In this document: positions 8,905-17,692 of the stretch, in pieces | Layout: each line of letters begins with the position of its first letter | Position numbering within the stretch: the stretch's first letter is position 1 | Source: an uncultured Bacteroidales bacterium | GTDB lineage: Bacteria; Bacteroidota; Bacteroidia; Bacteroidales; JAUNSR01 | Direction of reading: 5' to 3' | NCBI GenBank assembly: GCA_947074145.1 | Contig: CAMTOJ010000040.1 | Location: forward strand, 1 to 33,958 | DNA: 33,958 bases | Made by a program: the position numbers and the translations under genes | The notes under the pieces: generated by a model | The model's input: the letters and a program-made list of their open reading frames with translations, nothing else | The model's database searches: none | Told to the model about the DNA's origin: nothing

Positions 8905-9456
8905 ATGACAGAGAGTAACTACGACAAAAGAAGAAAAGAGATATGCTTCGAGGATGATAAATGTGCAGAAGCAAACCATGCAGGCAAGAGATCTGAAGAG
9001 GAAAAAACAAAATCAGCCCTATCATATATGGCATCTCTTTGTTCCAGATCAGAGTATTGCATCTACGACATTAAAGAGAAATTACGAAAGAGAGAGCTTT
9101 CTGAAAAATCAATTACCTATATAATCGAATATCTATTAAAAGAAAAATATATTGACGAATCAAGATATTGCAGAAGCTTTATAAATGACAAATATAAATA
9201 TTCAAAATGGGGGAAAATAAAAATTGCTTTCACATTAAAGAGTAAAAGAATTGACCAATCTCTGATATACGATACTTTCGACGAAGTTATAGATCAGGAA
9301 ATCTATATTGAGAATCTGACAAAGGCTCTTTCTGATAAGAAAAAAACAACTAAAGGCAATTCGCAATATGAGATAAAAAGTAAACTTTTTCGTTTTGCCG
9401 CATCGCGTGGATATGAAACTGAAGATATTAATTCCGTTATAAACTCAATTCTGTAA
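8905..9456 (+). CDS. recX: Regulatory protein RecX
   Basis: A 183-residue basic, all-helical protein with the RecX three-helix repeats. The clearest block, starting YCIYDIKEKLRKREL, is followed by LLKEKYIDESRYCRSFI. RecX binds RecA filaments and tempers recombination and the SOS response. The N-terminal ~35 residues are charged and unlike other family members, so a later start is possible, though no better in-frame Met is near. Cotranscribed with prmC. In Bacteroides recX is, from memory, commonly followed by pyrE; here comF follows instead, and pyrE is 6 kb away on the other strand. Confidence 0.88.
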   Translation: MTESNYDKRRKEICFEDDKCAEANHAGKRSEEEKTKSALSYMASLCSRSEYCIYDIKEKLRKRELSEKSITYIIEYLLKEKYIDESRYCRSFINDKYKYSKWGKIKIAFTLKSKRIDQSLIYDTFDEVIDQEIYIENLTKALSDKKKTTKGNSQYEIKSKLFRFAASRGYETEDINSVINSIL

Positions 9457-9508
9457 AAATTAAAAAACCGCTTCCATTTCCAATTGTTTTATAACAAATT
9501 ACAATTAT

Positions 9509-10177
9509 ATGGATTGGTCTATATTATTTCCTCAAAACTGCATAATATGCAACAATTCTCTTTGTGGTAATGAAAAATATATTTGTCTTCATTGTGAAAA
9601 TAAATTACCCAAAACTGATTTTCATAATAAGATCGACAACCCGGCAGAACAACTGTTCATGGGAAAAGCTGATATTGAAAAAGCAACCTCTTTCTGCTTC
9701 TATAACTCAGGATCTTCATTCAGAGACGCCATACATGAAATAAAATATGGTAACAATCCTCGCCTTGCTTACAAAATCACTACAATTTATTCAGAAGAAT
9801 TGATAAAAGTTGACTGGTTTAAAGATATTGAAGCAATAGTTCCCGTTCCGCTTCACTTTATTAAAGAATCTTCTCGCGGATACAATCAAAGCCATTGGAT
9901 TGCCAAAGCAATCAGCGACACAACTGGAATCCCTATTCTCTATAACCTTATATACAAAAAATCAAACACTAAGAGTCAAACACTAAATAACCTTTACCGT
10001 CGTTATATCAACTCTATTGATAAATATTCAGTTTCAAAAGCTCATACACCTAATAAAATATTAATAGTAGACGATGTTCTGACATCCGGCTCAACAATAA
10101 CGTCATGTGTAGAGGCTATAAGAAAAATAAATCCTTCTTGTATAATTTGCGTTCTGACTATTGCTTTTGCAGGATAG
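9509..10177 (+). CDS. comF: ComF-family phosphoribosyltransferase-like protein
   Basis: A 222-residue protein with an N-terminal zinc-ribbon (C11-x2-C14 and C26-x2-C29). A phosphoribosyltransferase fold follows, carrying the family motif RGYNQS (123-128) and the PRPP-binding loop ILIVDDVLTSGST (184-196). ComF proteins are needed for DNA uptake in competent bacteria, where they act in the cytoplasm beside the ComFA helicase. The biochemical role of the phosphoribosyltransferase fold is not settled, and many carriers are not known to be competent. Last gene of the prmC-recX-comF unit, closed by a strong terminator. Confidence 0.9.
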   Translation: MDWSILFPQNCIICNNSLCGNEKYICLHCENKLPKTDFHNKIDNPAEQLFMGKADIEKATSFCFYNSGSSFRDAIHEIKYGNNPRLAYKITTIYSEELIKVDWFKDIEAIVPVPLHFIKESSRGYNQSHWIAKAISDTTGIPILYNLIYKKSNTKSQTLNNLYRRYINSIDKYSVSKAHTPNKILIVDDVLTSGSTITSCVEAIRKINPSCIICVLTIAFAG

Positions 10178-10222
10178 ATAATAATATCTCTGAATATCAT
10201 ATTAAAAAACGCCCTTAATAAG

Positions 10223-10264
10223 ACAAAACAAGAGCAACGAAAGTTTCCGCTGCTCTTGTTTTGT
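10223..10264. terminator. Bidirectional terminator between comF and the LruC gene
   Basis: Perfect 14-bp stem: ACAAAACAAGAGCA (10223-10236) with TGCTCTTGTTTTGT (10251-10264), loop of 14 bases. It lies between two convergent genes. The stem itself has T-rich ends in both directions. Confidence 0.85.
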
Positions 10265-10298
10265 TTTAGTTTCTGATATGTAAACTATTAATTTTGCT

Positions 10299-12425
10299 CT
10301 ATTTTTTATATATCAAATCCTCTTTTATATTACTTGGATTATAACTATCAAACCATGTATAATCTTTATTACCACCTGTCGCCCATTTATCATAATTTAC
10401 ATAGGCATCTGTTATAGCAATTTGCTCAATAGGATATAACCATTTTGGTGTTTTTTCGCTAGCCTTTGCAATATCCAAAGCCCAAGCATATCTTTCTGAG
10501 GTGCAGTAGAATGTATTAATTCCATCAGATTTATCAACTCCTTGTCCGAAACTATCTTTATTTTTTGAAGTTGGTTTATAGTTGATTAAATGTGTCTCAT
10601 TATCACGACTATCTACAAATATAAACGGATTAAATTTAGAGAATGTAATATATTTGGTTTCATCTTTAGTAAGAGGTGCTTTCATCTCTATTGTTATCTT
10701 AATCTCTCCATTACTCGGAATTATTTCCCTAAACTCATAGGTATTTATCATAGATTTATCAAAGATATTAAAGTGATTTCTCACCTCATTAAAGACAATA
10801 AATGAAGGTTTAGAGCAATCATTCTCATAAACGGCACCGGTAACTTTTCCAATATCCGCCTTGTTTATCTGTGGAAGCTCAAATCCAAAACCGATAGCTC
10901 TTGTTGCACCAACTGCTCTTGGATCAAATACTATTTCAATGGATTTTAATTGACCACAATTATCTTTTATAAGAGAATATTTATAATCTGTTACGAAATC
11001 ATTATGATCATAATCGCCCTTATATGGGAACATATCTTCAAAGGCAAGAGTTCCGCTTTGTGACATTTTTTGATCAATAGGATCTTCAGGTATCTCAATA
11101 TCAATACCCGGTTTTACAGCAGGATTTGATGTTACATAAAAAAGAATATCATTATAATCATCATCTGAATATTTTCCGTCAGACAATGGTTGTCCCCTGA
11201 ATCTATTCTCAACTCCTACAATTGCACATTTAAACTCTTCACTCCAATGTGACACTGTCTGATTATATGGTTCAACACTCAACTTGGCACTCTCTATCCC
11301 TTTTTTATTCATTGGAGCAAGGGAGAAACGATAATATTGAAGATCTTTCAACTTGTTTTCGCTAAATTTTTTTACATTGTTTGATTTAGCACTATAAGCA
11401 TTTTGAATCATACACCAACCAATCTTAGTGTTTTTAGGGAATGTCTTCACATATTTTTCTCCATTCCAATACAACAATTGAACTCGAATCCCCGATTCTA
11501 AATCCCTTGAGTCGGTATTTGGAAACAGAATAGTTTTCCTTACCTCTTTTGGATCAGGTACAGTGCCTTCCGGATAATGGAAATAGCACAATGTATTAGA
11601 GGCTACATCTTTGTTATGAACATAAAATGTACCATCACTAATGTAAGTTGCCCATACCTCTGCTCCATATTCATCTGTGACAACAAGGTCGGTACAATTT
11701 TTGGCTGTAAAAAGAAAATTATCTTGTCCTTTATAAATTAGCCCTACCTCTGGAAACAGTTCGTCGGCTTTTTTATTAATCTCCCTATTTTCTACATAGC
11801 TAACAATTCCTTTATATTCGATTTTAGGAGCTCCATTGTTATTTAAAGCGATGGCTTTACCTTCTACCACTCCTTCATAAAAAGTAAATACATTCATTTT
11901 CCTTGAAGGAAAAACCTCAAACGAAGAATATTCAATATCCTCTCCTCCCTTTGTTGAAACATACTCAGTAGGAGCAATACCGGAAAACGATAATGAACTA
12001 ACTGGTCCTGTAAGATCAATAGTTTGCATTGATCCGTAACCTCCAACAGGAGTTAGAACATACAATGTTTTTACAGACATAGGAACGGTAACTAGAACAT
12101 CGAGTTTACCATCGTCATCTGTTACACCATAATACAAAGGTGATACTTTTTCACCCTCTTCAACTGCAGGATATTCTCCATACACATAAAAAGGTATATT
12201 GCTACCTTTCACTCCATTCGCAGATTTAGCCTCAATTACAAAAGATAAATCCTCTTTTGTCTTAAAATCAAAACTTTGACTTGTAATATCCGGTTCTATA
12301 TCCTTTTTTTTACTAACAATTTCATCTTCACAAGAACTCACCACCAATAAAGATGTTGATAACAGTGTTATCCCCATAGTTTTCCTTAACAAGCTCGATA
12401 CAAATAAATTCTTTTTCATATTCAT
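10299..12425 (-). CDS. Secreted lipoprotein with DUF4114 and LruC domains
   Basis: About 708 residues with a lipoprotein signal ending LVVSSC-EDE. The N-terminal part is Ig/carboxypeptidase-regulatory-like. Two Asp-rich blocks follow. One is YSDDDYNDILFYV, the DUF4114 pattern, about two-thirds of the way along. The other is FEDMFPYKGDYDHNDFV, the LruC pattern, about 30 residues later. Both resemble calcium-binding loops. LruC/DUF4114 proteins are exported surface or fimbria-associated proteins in Bacteroidota; no enzymatic function is known. The frame opens at a TTG at 12467, but the first ATGs (12425 and 12419) directly precede the signal peptide. The gene stands alone between terminators at 10223-10264 and 12541-12573. 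Confidence 0.8.
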   Translation of the reverse strand: MNMKKNLFVSSLLRKTMGITLLSTSLLVVSSCEDEIVSKKKDIEPDITSQSFDFKTKEDLSFVIEAKSANGVKGSNIPFYVYGEYPAVEEGEKVSPLYYGVTDDDGKLDVLVTVPMSVKTLYVLTPVGGYGSMQTIDLTGPVSSLSFSGIAPTEYVSTKGGEDIEYSSFEVFPSRKMNVFTFYEGVVEGKAIALNNNGAPKIEYKGIVSYVENREINKKADELFPEVGLIYKGQDNFLFTAKNCTDLVVTDEYGAEVWATYISDGTFYVHNKDVASNTLCYFHYPEGTVPDPKEVRKTILFPNTDSRDLESGIRVQLLYWNGEKYVKTFPKNTKIGWCMIQNAYSAKSNNVKKFSENKLKDLQYYRFSLAPMNKKGIESAKLSVEPYNQTVSHWSEEFKCAIVGVENRFRGQPLSDGKYSDDDYNDILFYVTSNPAVKPGIDIEIPEDPIDQKMSQSGTLAFEDMFPYKGDYDHNDFVTDYKYSLIKDNCGQLKSIEIVFDPRAVGATRAIGFGFELPQINKADIGKVTGAVYENDCSKPSFIVFNEVRNHFNIFDKSMINTYEFREIIPSNGEIKITIEMKAPLTKDETKYITFSKFNPFIFVDSRDNETHLINYKPTSKNKDSFGQGVDKSDGINTFYCTSERYAWALDIAKASEKTPKWLYPIEQIAITDAYVNYDKWATGGNKDYTWFDSYNPSNIKEDLIYKK

Positions 12426-12540
12426 TCTAATTAATACTACGATTATAATTACTGCAAAAACAAACAATTATTCATTAATAAAGGTTTACAAATACACCTC
12501 TACATTAATCATTGTTAACATATATTGTTGTTGTAAAACA

Positions 12541-12573
12541 AAAAAGCCCTCATCGGACTGATGAAGGCTTTTT
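12541..12573 (-). terminator. Intrinsic terminator of rpsO
   Basis: Stem AAAAAGCC-CTCATC pairs with GATGA-AGGCTTTTT around a short loop. On the minus strand it ends in TTTTTTGTTTT, 30 bases past the rpsO stop. Confidence 0.85.
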
Positions 12574-12602
12574 CGCTGTTTGTTTGTGAAAGTTTTAATT
12601 TC

Positions 12603-12872
12603 TTACTTACGCAAGTTAAGTTCTTTAATGATTGCGCGGTAACGCTCAATGTCTTTAGCTTTTAGATAATCCAAAAGGCGACGACGTTTACCTACCAATG
12701 TTTTAAGAGCTCTCTGCGTGTTATAATCTTTGTGATTTGACTTCATATGACCAGTCAAATGAGCGATACGGTATGAAAACAATGCTATCTGCGCTTCTGA
12801 TGAGCCAGTATCAGTGTTAGACTTTCCGTACTTCCCGAAGATTTCAGTTTTTTTCTCAGATGTTAAGTACAT
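12603..12872 (-). CDS. rpsO: 30S ribosomal protein S15
   Basis: 89 residues, exactly the usual length, with the S15 signature LTGHMKSNHKDYNTQRAL and the C-terminal KRRRLLDYLK helix. S15 binds the central domain of 16S rRNA early in 30S assembly. The gene stands alone with a near-perfect promoter (12911-12941) and its own terminator. In many bacteria S15 represses its own translation through an RNA fold around the start; the 5' leader here is only about 35 bases and I see no obvious fold. Confidence 0.99.
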   Translation of the reverse strand: MYLTSEKKTEIFGKYGKSNTDTGSSEAQIALFSYRIAHLTGHMKSNHKDYNTQRALKTLVGKRRRLLDYLKAKDIERYRAIIKELNLRK

Positions 12873-12910
12873 TCTTCTGATTTTTAATTATTAAAATATT
12901 TTTTGCGGTG

Positions 12911-12941
12911 CAAATATAACTAATTACTAATGAATAGCAAA
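12911..12941 (-). promoter_or_regulatory. Consensus Bacteroidota promoter of rpsO
   Basis: On the minus strand TTTG (12938-12941) and TATATTTG (12911-12918) are separated by exactly 19 bases, the consensus spacing for the Bacteroidota primary sigma factor. It lies 38 bases upstream of the rpsO ATG. Confidence 0.85.
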
Positions 12942-13019
12942 CTATTAATTCTTTTTTATCTTTTCAAGACATATAAAAGATTCTAATTTTCTCGTGGTAA
13001 GCTCTTTTCAACTAAAATA

Positions 13020-14018
13020 TTATCTATTCAGGATATCATCAATTATCATCTCCTCCTCTTTTCCGAATGATAGATTGGCTACACCTTTAAGATTTGATTT
13101 TAATTGAGAAACAGAACTGGCTCCAATAATTACAGAACTTACTTTAGAATCTCTCAATACCCATGCAAGCGCCATTTCGGCAAGAGTTTGTCCTCTTTTT
13201 TGAGCAACGGCTGTCAATGAACGTATCTTATCCAACACCTGTTCATTGAGTTGCTCTCTCTGAAGATGTCCCTCTGGCTTCGATATTCTCGAATCAGAAG
13301 GGATACCATGCACATACCTATCTGTAAGCAAACCTTGTGCTAAAGGTGAAAATGCCACAAAACCGGCACCGTTATTATATGCCTGTTCTATAATCCCATT
13401 TTCCGGATCTCTGTTAAACATACTATACCTTCCCTGATAAACAAGACAACGCACATTATTCTCCTTAAGATAATCGTAGGCCATCTGTGCTTTATCCAAT
13501 GGATATTTTGAAATCCCCACATATAGAGCTTTTCCACTTTTTACTATATCAATAAGTGCCTGCATCGTTTCCTCTATAGGAGTGACTCCGTCATATCTAT
13601 GCGAATAAAAGATATCTACATAGTCAAGATTCATCCTTGTTAATGACTGATTTAGACTTGTTATCAACATTTTTCTTGAACTGCCATTTCCATAGGGACC
13701 ATCCCACATCTCATGCCCTGCCTTTGTTGTCACAATAAGTTCTTCTCGCGGTATAAGTACGGAATCCTTAAGTATGCGACCGAACATCTCTTCCGAAGCA
13801 CCTGGTGCCGGGCCGTAGTTATTGGCAAGATCAAAATGTGTTATACCATTATCAAAGGCATAATGAACCATCTCTCTGCAATTGGTAAAACTTGAGTTAT
13901 CACCAAAATTGTGCCAAAGGCCTAATGAAATTTCAGGCAAAACAATACCACTGTTTCCACAACGACGAAATTTCATAGTTCCGTCATATCGGTTTTTATC
14001 GGGAATATACACAGCCAT
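13020..14018 (-). CDS. Aldo/keto reductase (YghZ/KvBeta-like)
   Basis: A 332-residue TIM-barrel oxidoreductase with the family tetrad Asp63, Tyr68 (HFDLANNYGP), Lys99 (TTKAGHE) and His140 (IFYSHRYD). The late block SSVIIGASSVSQL binds the NADPH adenosine phosphate. The N-terminal KFRRCGNSGIVLPEISLGLW and the insert GHEMWDGPYGNGSSRK match the group that includes E. coli YghZ (L-glyceraldehyde-3-phosphate reductase). The real substrate cannot be read from the sequence; a role in detoxifying reactive aldehydes is plausible. Located 60 bases downstream of argH and possibly cotranscribed. Confidence 0.92.
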   Translation of the reverse strand: MAVYIPDKNRYDGTMKFRRCGNSGIVLPEISLGLWHNFGDNSSFTNCREMVHYAFDNGITHFDLANNYGPAPGASEEMFGRILKDSVLIPREELIVTTKAGHEMWDGPYGNGSSRKMLITSLNQSLTRMNLDYVDIFYSHRYDGVTPIEETMQALIDIVKSGKALYVGISKYPLDKAQMAYDYLKENNVRCLVYQGRYSMFNRDPENGIIEQAYNNGAGFVAFSPLAQGLLTDRYVHGIPSDSRISKPEGHLQREQLNEQVLDKIRSLTAVAQKRGQTLAEMALAWVLRDSKVSSVIIGASSVSQLKSNLKGVANLSFGKEEEMIIDDILNR

Positions 14019-14078
14019 TTTATTCAGTATTATAGTAATTAGTATTCCTTTTCAAAAAGGATAAGTAAAAATTCACAT

Positions 14079-15410
14079 TTATTCCGTTAGCTTTTTCTCA
14101 GCTTCTATAGCTTTATTAAAATCAAAATCATTTATTACATTATTCATCAATGCTGCAATATTTTCGTTGCAAAGATTGCCAATACTACCTTCATGAGTAT
14201 GATTAACATTTTTATCACATTCAAAACATCCTGCTTCTATGTCTAATCCCACTTTTTTATATGCATCTCTAAAAGGCATACCCTCAGAAGCAAGTCGATT
14301 AACCTCCTCTACCGAGAATATCAGATCATATTTATTATTTTCAAGAATATGTTGATTTACTTCAATATGCTCCATCATAAGATTTACCATCTTCAGACAA
14401 TCTTCAATCTCATCGAATACTGGTAAAAAGACCTCTTTTATAATCTGTAAATCACGGAAATATCCTGAAGGCAAATTATTTGCGATCATCATTATTTGTT
14501 GGGGCACACTTTGAATCTTATTACATTTTGCTCTTGTCAATTCAAAAACATCAGGATTTTTCTTATGAGGCATTATGCTCGATCCGGTTGTAAATGCATC
14601 ATGAAGTTTGATAAATCCAAAGTTTTGAGAACTAAACATACATGCATCAAAAGCAAGTTTTGATAATGTTGCCGCAATAGAAGCAATAGCAGAAGATACA
14701 ATTCTCTCAGTTTTGCCTCGTCCCATTTGTGCATATACCACATTATATGCCATCGAATCAAACCCAAGCAATTTTGTTGTCATCTCTCTCTTCAAAGGGA
14801 AAGATGAACCGTAGCCTGCGGCTGAACCGAGAGGATTACGATTGACCACTTTATATGCCGATTGCATAACTACCAAATCGTCTACAAGGCTTTCAGCGTA
14901 TGCACCAAACCAAAGGCCGAATGAGGAAGGCATTGCGATTTGCAAATGAGTATATCCCGGCATTAAAACTTTTTTATATCTTTCACTCTGAGCTATAAGA
15001 GTATCGAAAAGGTCTTTTGTCAAACCGGCAATAATTCTTATCCTATCTCTCATAAATAGTTTTAAGTCTACCAAAACCTGATCATTTCTTGAACGTCCGC
15101 TATGTATTTTTTTACCTACATCTCCAAGCTTTCTTGTTAGCATTAACTCAACCTGAGAATGAACATCTTCAATACCATCTTCGATAACGAAATTTCCATC
15201 CTCTATTTGTTTGTAAATCTCTTTCAATGCCGCTACAAGCTCTTTAAGTTCATCTTTTGTAAGCAACCCTATTGATTCAAGCATCGTGATATGAGCTATC
15301 GAGCCCAATACGTCATAAGGTGCAAGATAGAGATCCATCTCCCGATCTTTCCCAACAGTAAAACGTTCAATCTCTTGATTAACCTTCGTACTCTTTTCCC
15401 AAAGTTTCAT
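14079..15410 (-). CDS. argH: Argininosuccinate lyase
   Basis: A 443-residue fumarase/aspartase-superfamily enzyme. It has the conserved blocks HSGRSRNDQ (103-111), PGYTHLQIAMP (151-161, catalytic His155) and the signature GSSIMPHKKNP (276-286, with the catalytic Ser loop). It splits argininosuccinate into arginine and fumarate, the last step of arginine synthesis, in the cytoplasm. The gene is preceded by a 136-base gap holding a conspicuous RNA-like fold (15459-15531), then the SRPBCC and pyrE genes. The group pyrE-SRPBCC-argH is typical of Bacteroidales. Confidence 0.96.
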   Translation of the reverse strand: MKLWEKSTKVNQEIERFTVGKDREMDLYLAPYDVLGSIAHITMLESIGLLTKDELKELVAALKEIYKQIEDGNFVIEDGIEDVHSQVELMLTRKLGDVGKKIHSGRSRNDQVLVDLKLFMRDRIRIIAGLTKDLFDTLIAQSERYKKVLMPGYTHLQIAMPSSFGLWFGAYAESLVDDLVVMQSAYKVVNRNPLGSAAGYGSSFPLKREMTTKLLGFDSMAYNVVYAQMGRGKTERIVSSAIASIAATLSKLAFDACMFSSQNFGFIKLHDAFTTGSSIMPHKKNPDVFELTRAKCNKIQSVPQQIMMIANNLPSGYFRDLQIIKEVFLPVFDEIEDCLKMVNLMMEHIEVNQHILENNKYDLIFSVEEVNRLASEGMPFRDAYKKVGLDIEAGCFECDKNVNHTHEGSIGNLCNENIAALMNNVINDFDFNKAIEAEKKLTE

Positions 15411-15458
15411 ATATAATGTAGTCTTTGTTTTAGTTTAATAAAAAATAATTGAGATATA

Positions 15459-15531
15459 TTTATCCGACAAAGGGCTGTATTGTTATCATACTGCCCTTTG
15501 AAAATATTTCACTTTTAATGTTTCGGATAAA
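15459..15531 (-). other. Two-tier inverted-repeat structure in the argH leader
   Basis: A perfect 9-bp outer repeat TTTATCCGA (15459-15467) / TCGGATAAA (15523-15531) encloses a second hairpin: CAAAGGGC (15468-15475) / GCCCTTTG (15493-15500) with partial pairing inside. The two stems abut directly at 15467/15468, so they could stack coaxially. There is no T-run on either strand, so it is not a plain intrinsic terminator. It lies 49 bases upstream of the argH ATG. Possible leader RNA structure or protein-binding site; role unknown. Confidence 0.5.
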
Positions 15532-15546
15532 GTTATTTTGTGCTGA

Positions 15547-15957
15547 TCAATATGGTAACACAGCAAGCATGTCAACCATTTTATCTAAAGCCTGCTGAAG
15601 AGGTTTTGAAACCATAGGTTTTATAAACATATTCAATTCAGCTTTTATTGTAATCTTTATTTTACTTTCATTTTCCGCTGTTGAAACGATTTGAATCCAC
15701 AGATTAAATTGTAAAGGAGCATCTTCCGATTCAAATTTGATAGTTTTGAACGGATCTCTGTTAATAATACGCAATCCGATTTTTCCTATCGGTGCGATGG
15801 AAAATTTCACAGAATCTCTATCAAATGAAAAATCACTTATTTTATCTGCCGGTATTTTGTCTTTTACATATTCCAGATTATTCAAATCCGAAAGTTTATT
15901 AAATATTGCCTCATTAGAAGCATTTACGGTTCTTACCGGACTTTCAAATGTCGTCAT
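15547..15957 (-). CDS. SRPBCC (START/Bet v1-like) family protein
   Basis: 136 residues with the SRPBCC fold pattern: an N-terminal strand (TFESPVRTVNAS), two short helices (EAIFNKLSDLNN), an antiparallel sheet and a long C-terminal amphipathic helix (PLQQALDKMVDMLAVLPY). Such proteins enclose a hydrophobic ligand. This small one sits beside pyrE across Bacteroidales and is usually left as a conserved hypothetical. No signal peptide, so cytoplasmic. It starts 12 bases after pyrE and is almost certainly cotranslated with it. Ligand and function are unknown. Confidence 0.8.
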   Translation of the reverse strand: MTTFESPVRTVNASNEAIFNKLSDLNNLEYVKDKIPADKISDFSFDRDSVKFSIAPIGKIGLRIINRDPFKTIKFESEDAPLQFNLWIQIVSTAENESKIKITIKAELNMFIKPMVSKPLQQALDKMVDMLAVLPY

Positions 15958-15969
15958 TCTATCCTCTGA

Positions 15970-16608
15970 TTATTTATTCGGATTCCATGAAGATGGATCT
16001 TTCTTCCATTCTTTCAATGTTTCAAGATCTTCTGTTTCGATATAATTTGTTGCACAAGCTTCTTCAAGTACTGCATCATAATTACAAAGAGTAACAAGGC
16101 TAACTCCTGCGTTTTTGAATTTTTCAGTTGCAACAGGGATAAGGTAAGAGAAGATTGCAACCATGCCAAGCACTTCACATCCATCTTTTCTGATAGCTTC
16201 TACAGCTTTAAGACTACTACCTCCTGTTGAAATAAGATCCTCTACCACAACAACTTTCTGACCCGGGCGTAAATCTCCCTCAATAAGATTTTCCAAACCG
16301 TGATCTTTTGGAGAAGAACGTACATATACGAATGGTAATCCAAGAGCATCTGCCACAAGAGCACCCTGAGCAATTGCTCCGGTTGCAACTCCTGCGATAG
16401 CATCTACCTCAGGATAATTTTCAAGAATAGTACGACAAAGCTCTATTTTAATAAGATTTCTCACATCAGAATAAGACAAAGTCTTACGGTTATCACAATA
16501 AATTGGAGACTTCCATCCTGATGCCCATGTAAAAGGATTGTTCGGTTGTAGTTTTACAGCTTTAATCTTCAACAGCTTTTCTGCTACAATACGTTCTAAA
16601 CTTTTCAT
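15970..16608 (-). CDS. pyrE: Orotate phosphoribosyltransferase
   Basis: 212 residues, the normal length. The PRPP-binding motif is VVVVEDLISTGGSS (119-132). The upstream blocks SGWKSPIYCDNRKTLSY and AGVATGAIAQGAL, and the catalytic loop YVRSSPKDHGLENLIEG, are also present. It joins orotate to PRPP to make orotidine 5'-phosphate in pyrimidine synthesis. It is the first gene of the pyrE-SRPBCC-argH group, with a -7 box at 16663-16670. Confidence 0.97.
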   Translation of the reverse strand: MKSLERIVAEKLLKIKAVKLQPNNPFTWASGWKSPIYCDNRKTLSYSDVRNLIKIELCRTILENYPEVDAIAGVATGAIAQGALVADALGLPFVYVRSSPKDHGLENLIEGDLRPGQKVVVVEDLISTGGSSLKAVEAIRKDGCEVLGMVAIFSYLIPVATEKFKNAGVSLVTLCNYDAVLEEACATNYIETEDLETLKEWKKDPSSWNPNK

Positions 16609-16662
16609 TATTTTAATTTTTTAAAAATTTTCGATAAATATATTTCACACCTTCTTTGGGGC

Positions 16663-16670
16663 CAAAGATA
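16663..16670 (-). promoter_or_regulatory. Bacteroidota -7 box for pyrE
   Basis: Minus strand reads TATCTTTG, an exact TAnnTTTG match, 54 bases upstream of the pyrE ATG. The -33 element is not at the expected spacing. Confidence 0.5.
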
Positions 16671-16740
16671 ATGAATATTATTGACAAATTTTACACACAT
16701 ACTCCAACTATAATTTAAGAAGAGAAGACTGTTTAAAATT

Positions 16741-17511
16741 TTACTTTATAAGATAGATATCTTTCAACTCCTTTATCGGAACATGTACAACAGGGGCTCC
16801 ACAATAATAAGCTCCTAATGTATAGTGTGAAAATGTAAACATCACTGTACTTTGTGTAACGTTTATTGCTGAAGCGAGTGACAGTTTTGGTTCAGTGTTA
16901 AAACATGAGTCCGGATTTATAAAATATTTTTTCAAAAGAACATTTATCTCATTTTCTTTCGAAAAATCAATGATCTCTTCCGGTTTATAGAATGACCTGT
17001 TTTTTGGTGAATAATTAATAGAATTAAAGGTCGTGATACCATGCGCACCTCCTGAATAAACATAACTTGTATTAAGTACGCTAATTATTTGCGGGCTGAT
17101 AATATATGCTGTATCAATATTATAAAGTTCATATTTGAATTCCGGCCTCATAGTATCTATAGGTGCAATTTCTGTTTGCTTTTTTGATTTTGACTTAGAT
17201 GCAAGCTCTTTTAATCGTGCTTTCTCTTTGGCGATAATCTCGTCATAATTCTTAAAAAACAGAACCGACTCTGTTTTAATTTTTTCACAAGCTATACTAT
17301 CATCTTCCGCCAGTTTGCGGTTAAGAGGCATTAGCATTGCATCATTATCTTTATATTTTGAAGTGAATGCAAGTTTATGAAGTGTGATAGTATAATCGGC
17401 CCCATTTTCCTGCGATGTTGTATACTCGGGACTCGCCTCAAATTTTGTAGTACAAGAAACAATTGTAAATAACATCAAAACAAATAAAACCGATTCAGAT
17501 AACTTTTTCAT
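16741..17511 (-). CDS. DUF3298 (RsiV-like) lipoprotein
   Basis: 256 residues from the ATG chosen. It has a lipoprotein signal (MKKLSESVLFVLMLFTIVSC; Cys acylated) and then a DUF4163/DUF3298-type domain. The tell-tale stretch is YVYSGGAHGITTFNSINY, followed by FTFSHYTLGAYYCGAPVVHV near the end. This fold is shared with the extracytoplasmic domain of the anti-sigma factor RsiV, but here there is no transmembrane anti-sigma part. It is a periplasmic or surface lipoprotein of unknown function. The frame opens at a GTG at 17550, but the ATG at 17511 gives a proper lipoprotein signal. The palindrome array lies 180-260 bases upstream. Confidence 0.75.
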   Translation of the reverse strand: MKKLSESVLFVLMLFTIVSCTTKFEASPEYTTSQENGADYTITLHKLAFTSKYKDNDAMLMPLNRKLAEDDSIACEKIKTESVLFFKNYDEIIAKEKARLKELASKSKSKKQTEIAPIDTMRPEFKYELYNIDTAYIISPQIISVLNTSYVYSGGAHGITTFNSINYSPKNRSFYKPEEIIDFSKENEINVLLKKYFINPDSCFNTEPKLSLASAINVTQSTVMFTFSHYTLGAYYCGAPVVHVPIKELKDIYLIK

Positions 17512-17692
17512 TTTCTTATAATTTAAGTTTGACTGTTTTATGTATAACACCGATATATATTTTACGGATAATTATTTTTATAAAATTTAAAGATAAATAT
17601 CATTTAATTATTCAAAGTCCATAATTCATCTGTTTTTTGCGATTTTCACATCTTTTGCATATTGAAACCATATTTCTTTACAATTTTTACCT

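Noticed and set aside
12960..13000. Terminator after the aldo/keto reductase (ATCTTTT/AAAAGAT)
   Set aside because: Seven A-T-rich pairs followed by As rather than Ts on the minus strand; too weak to call.
14040..14070. Terminator between argH and the aldo/keto reductase (TCCTTTT/AAAAGGA)
   Set aside because: The stem is short and AT-rich and no T-run follows on the minus strand.
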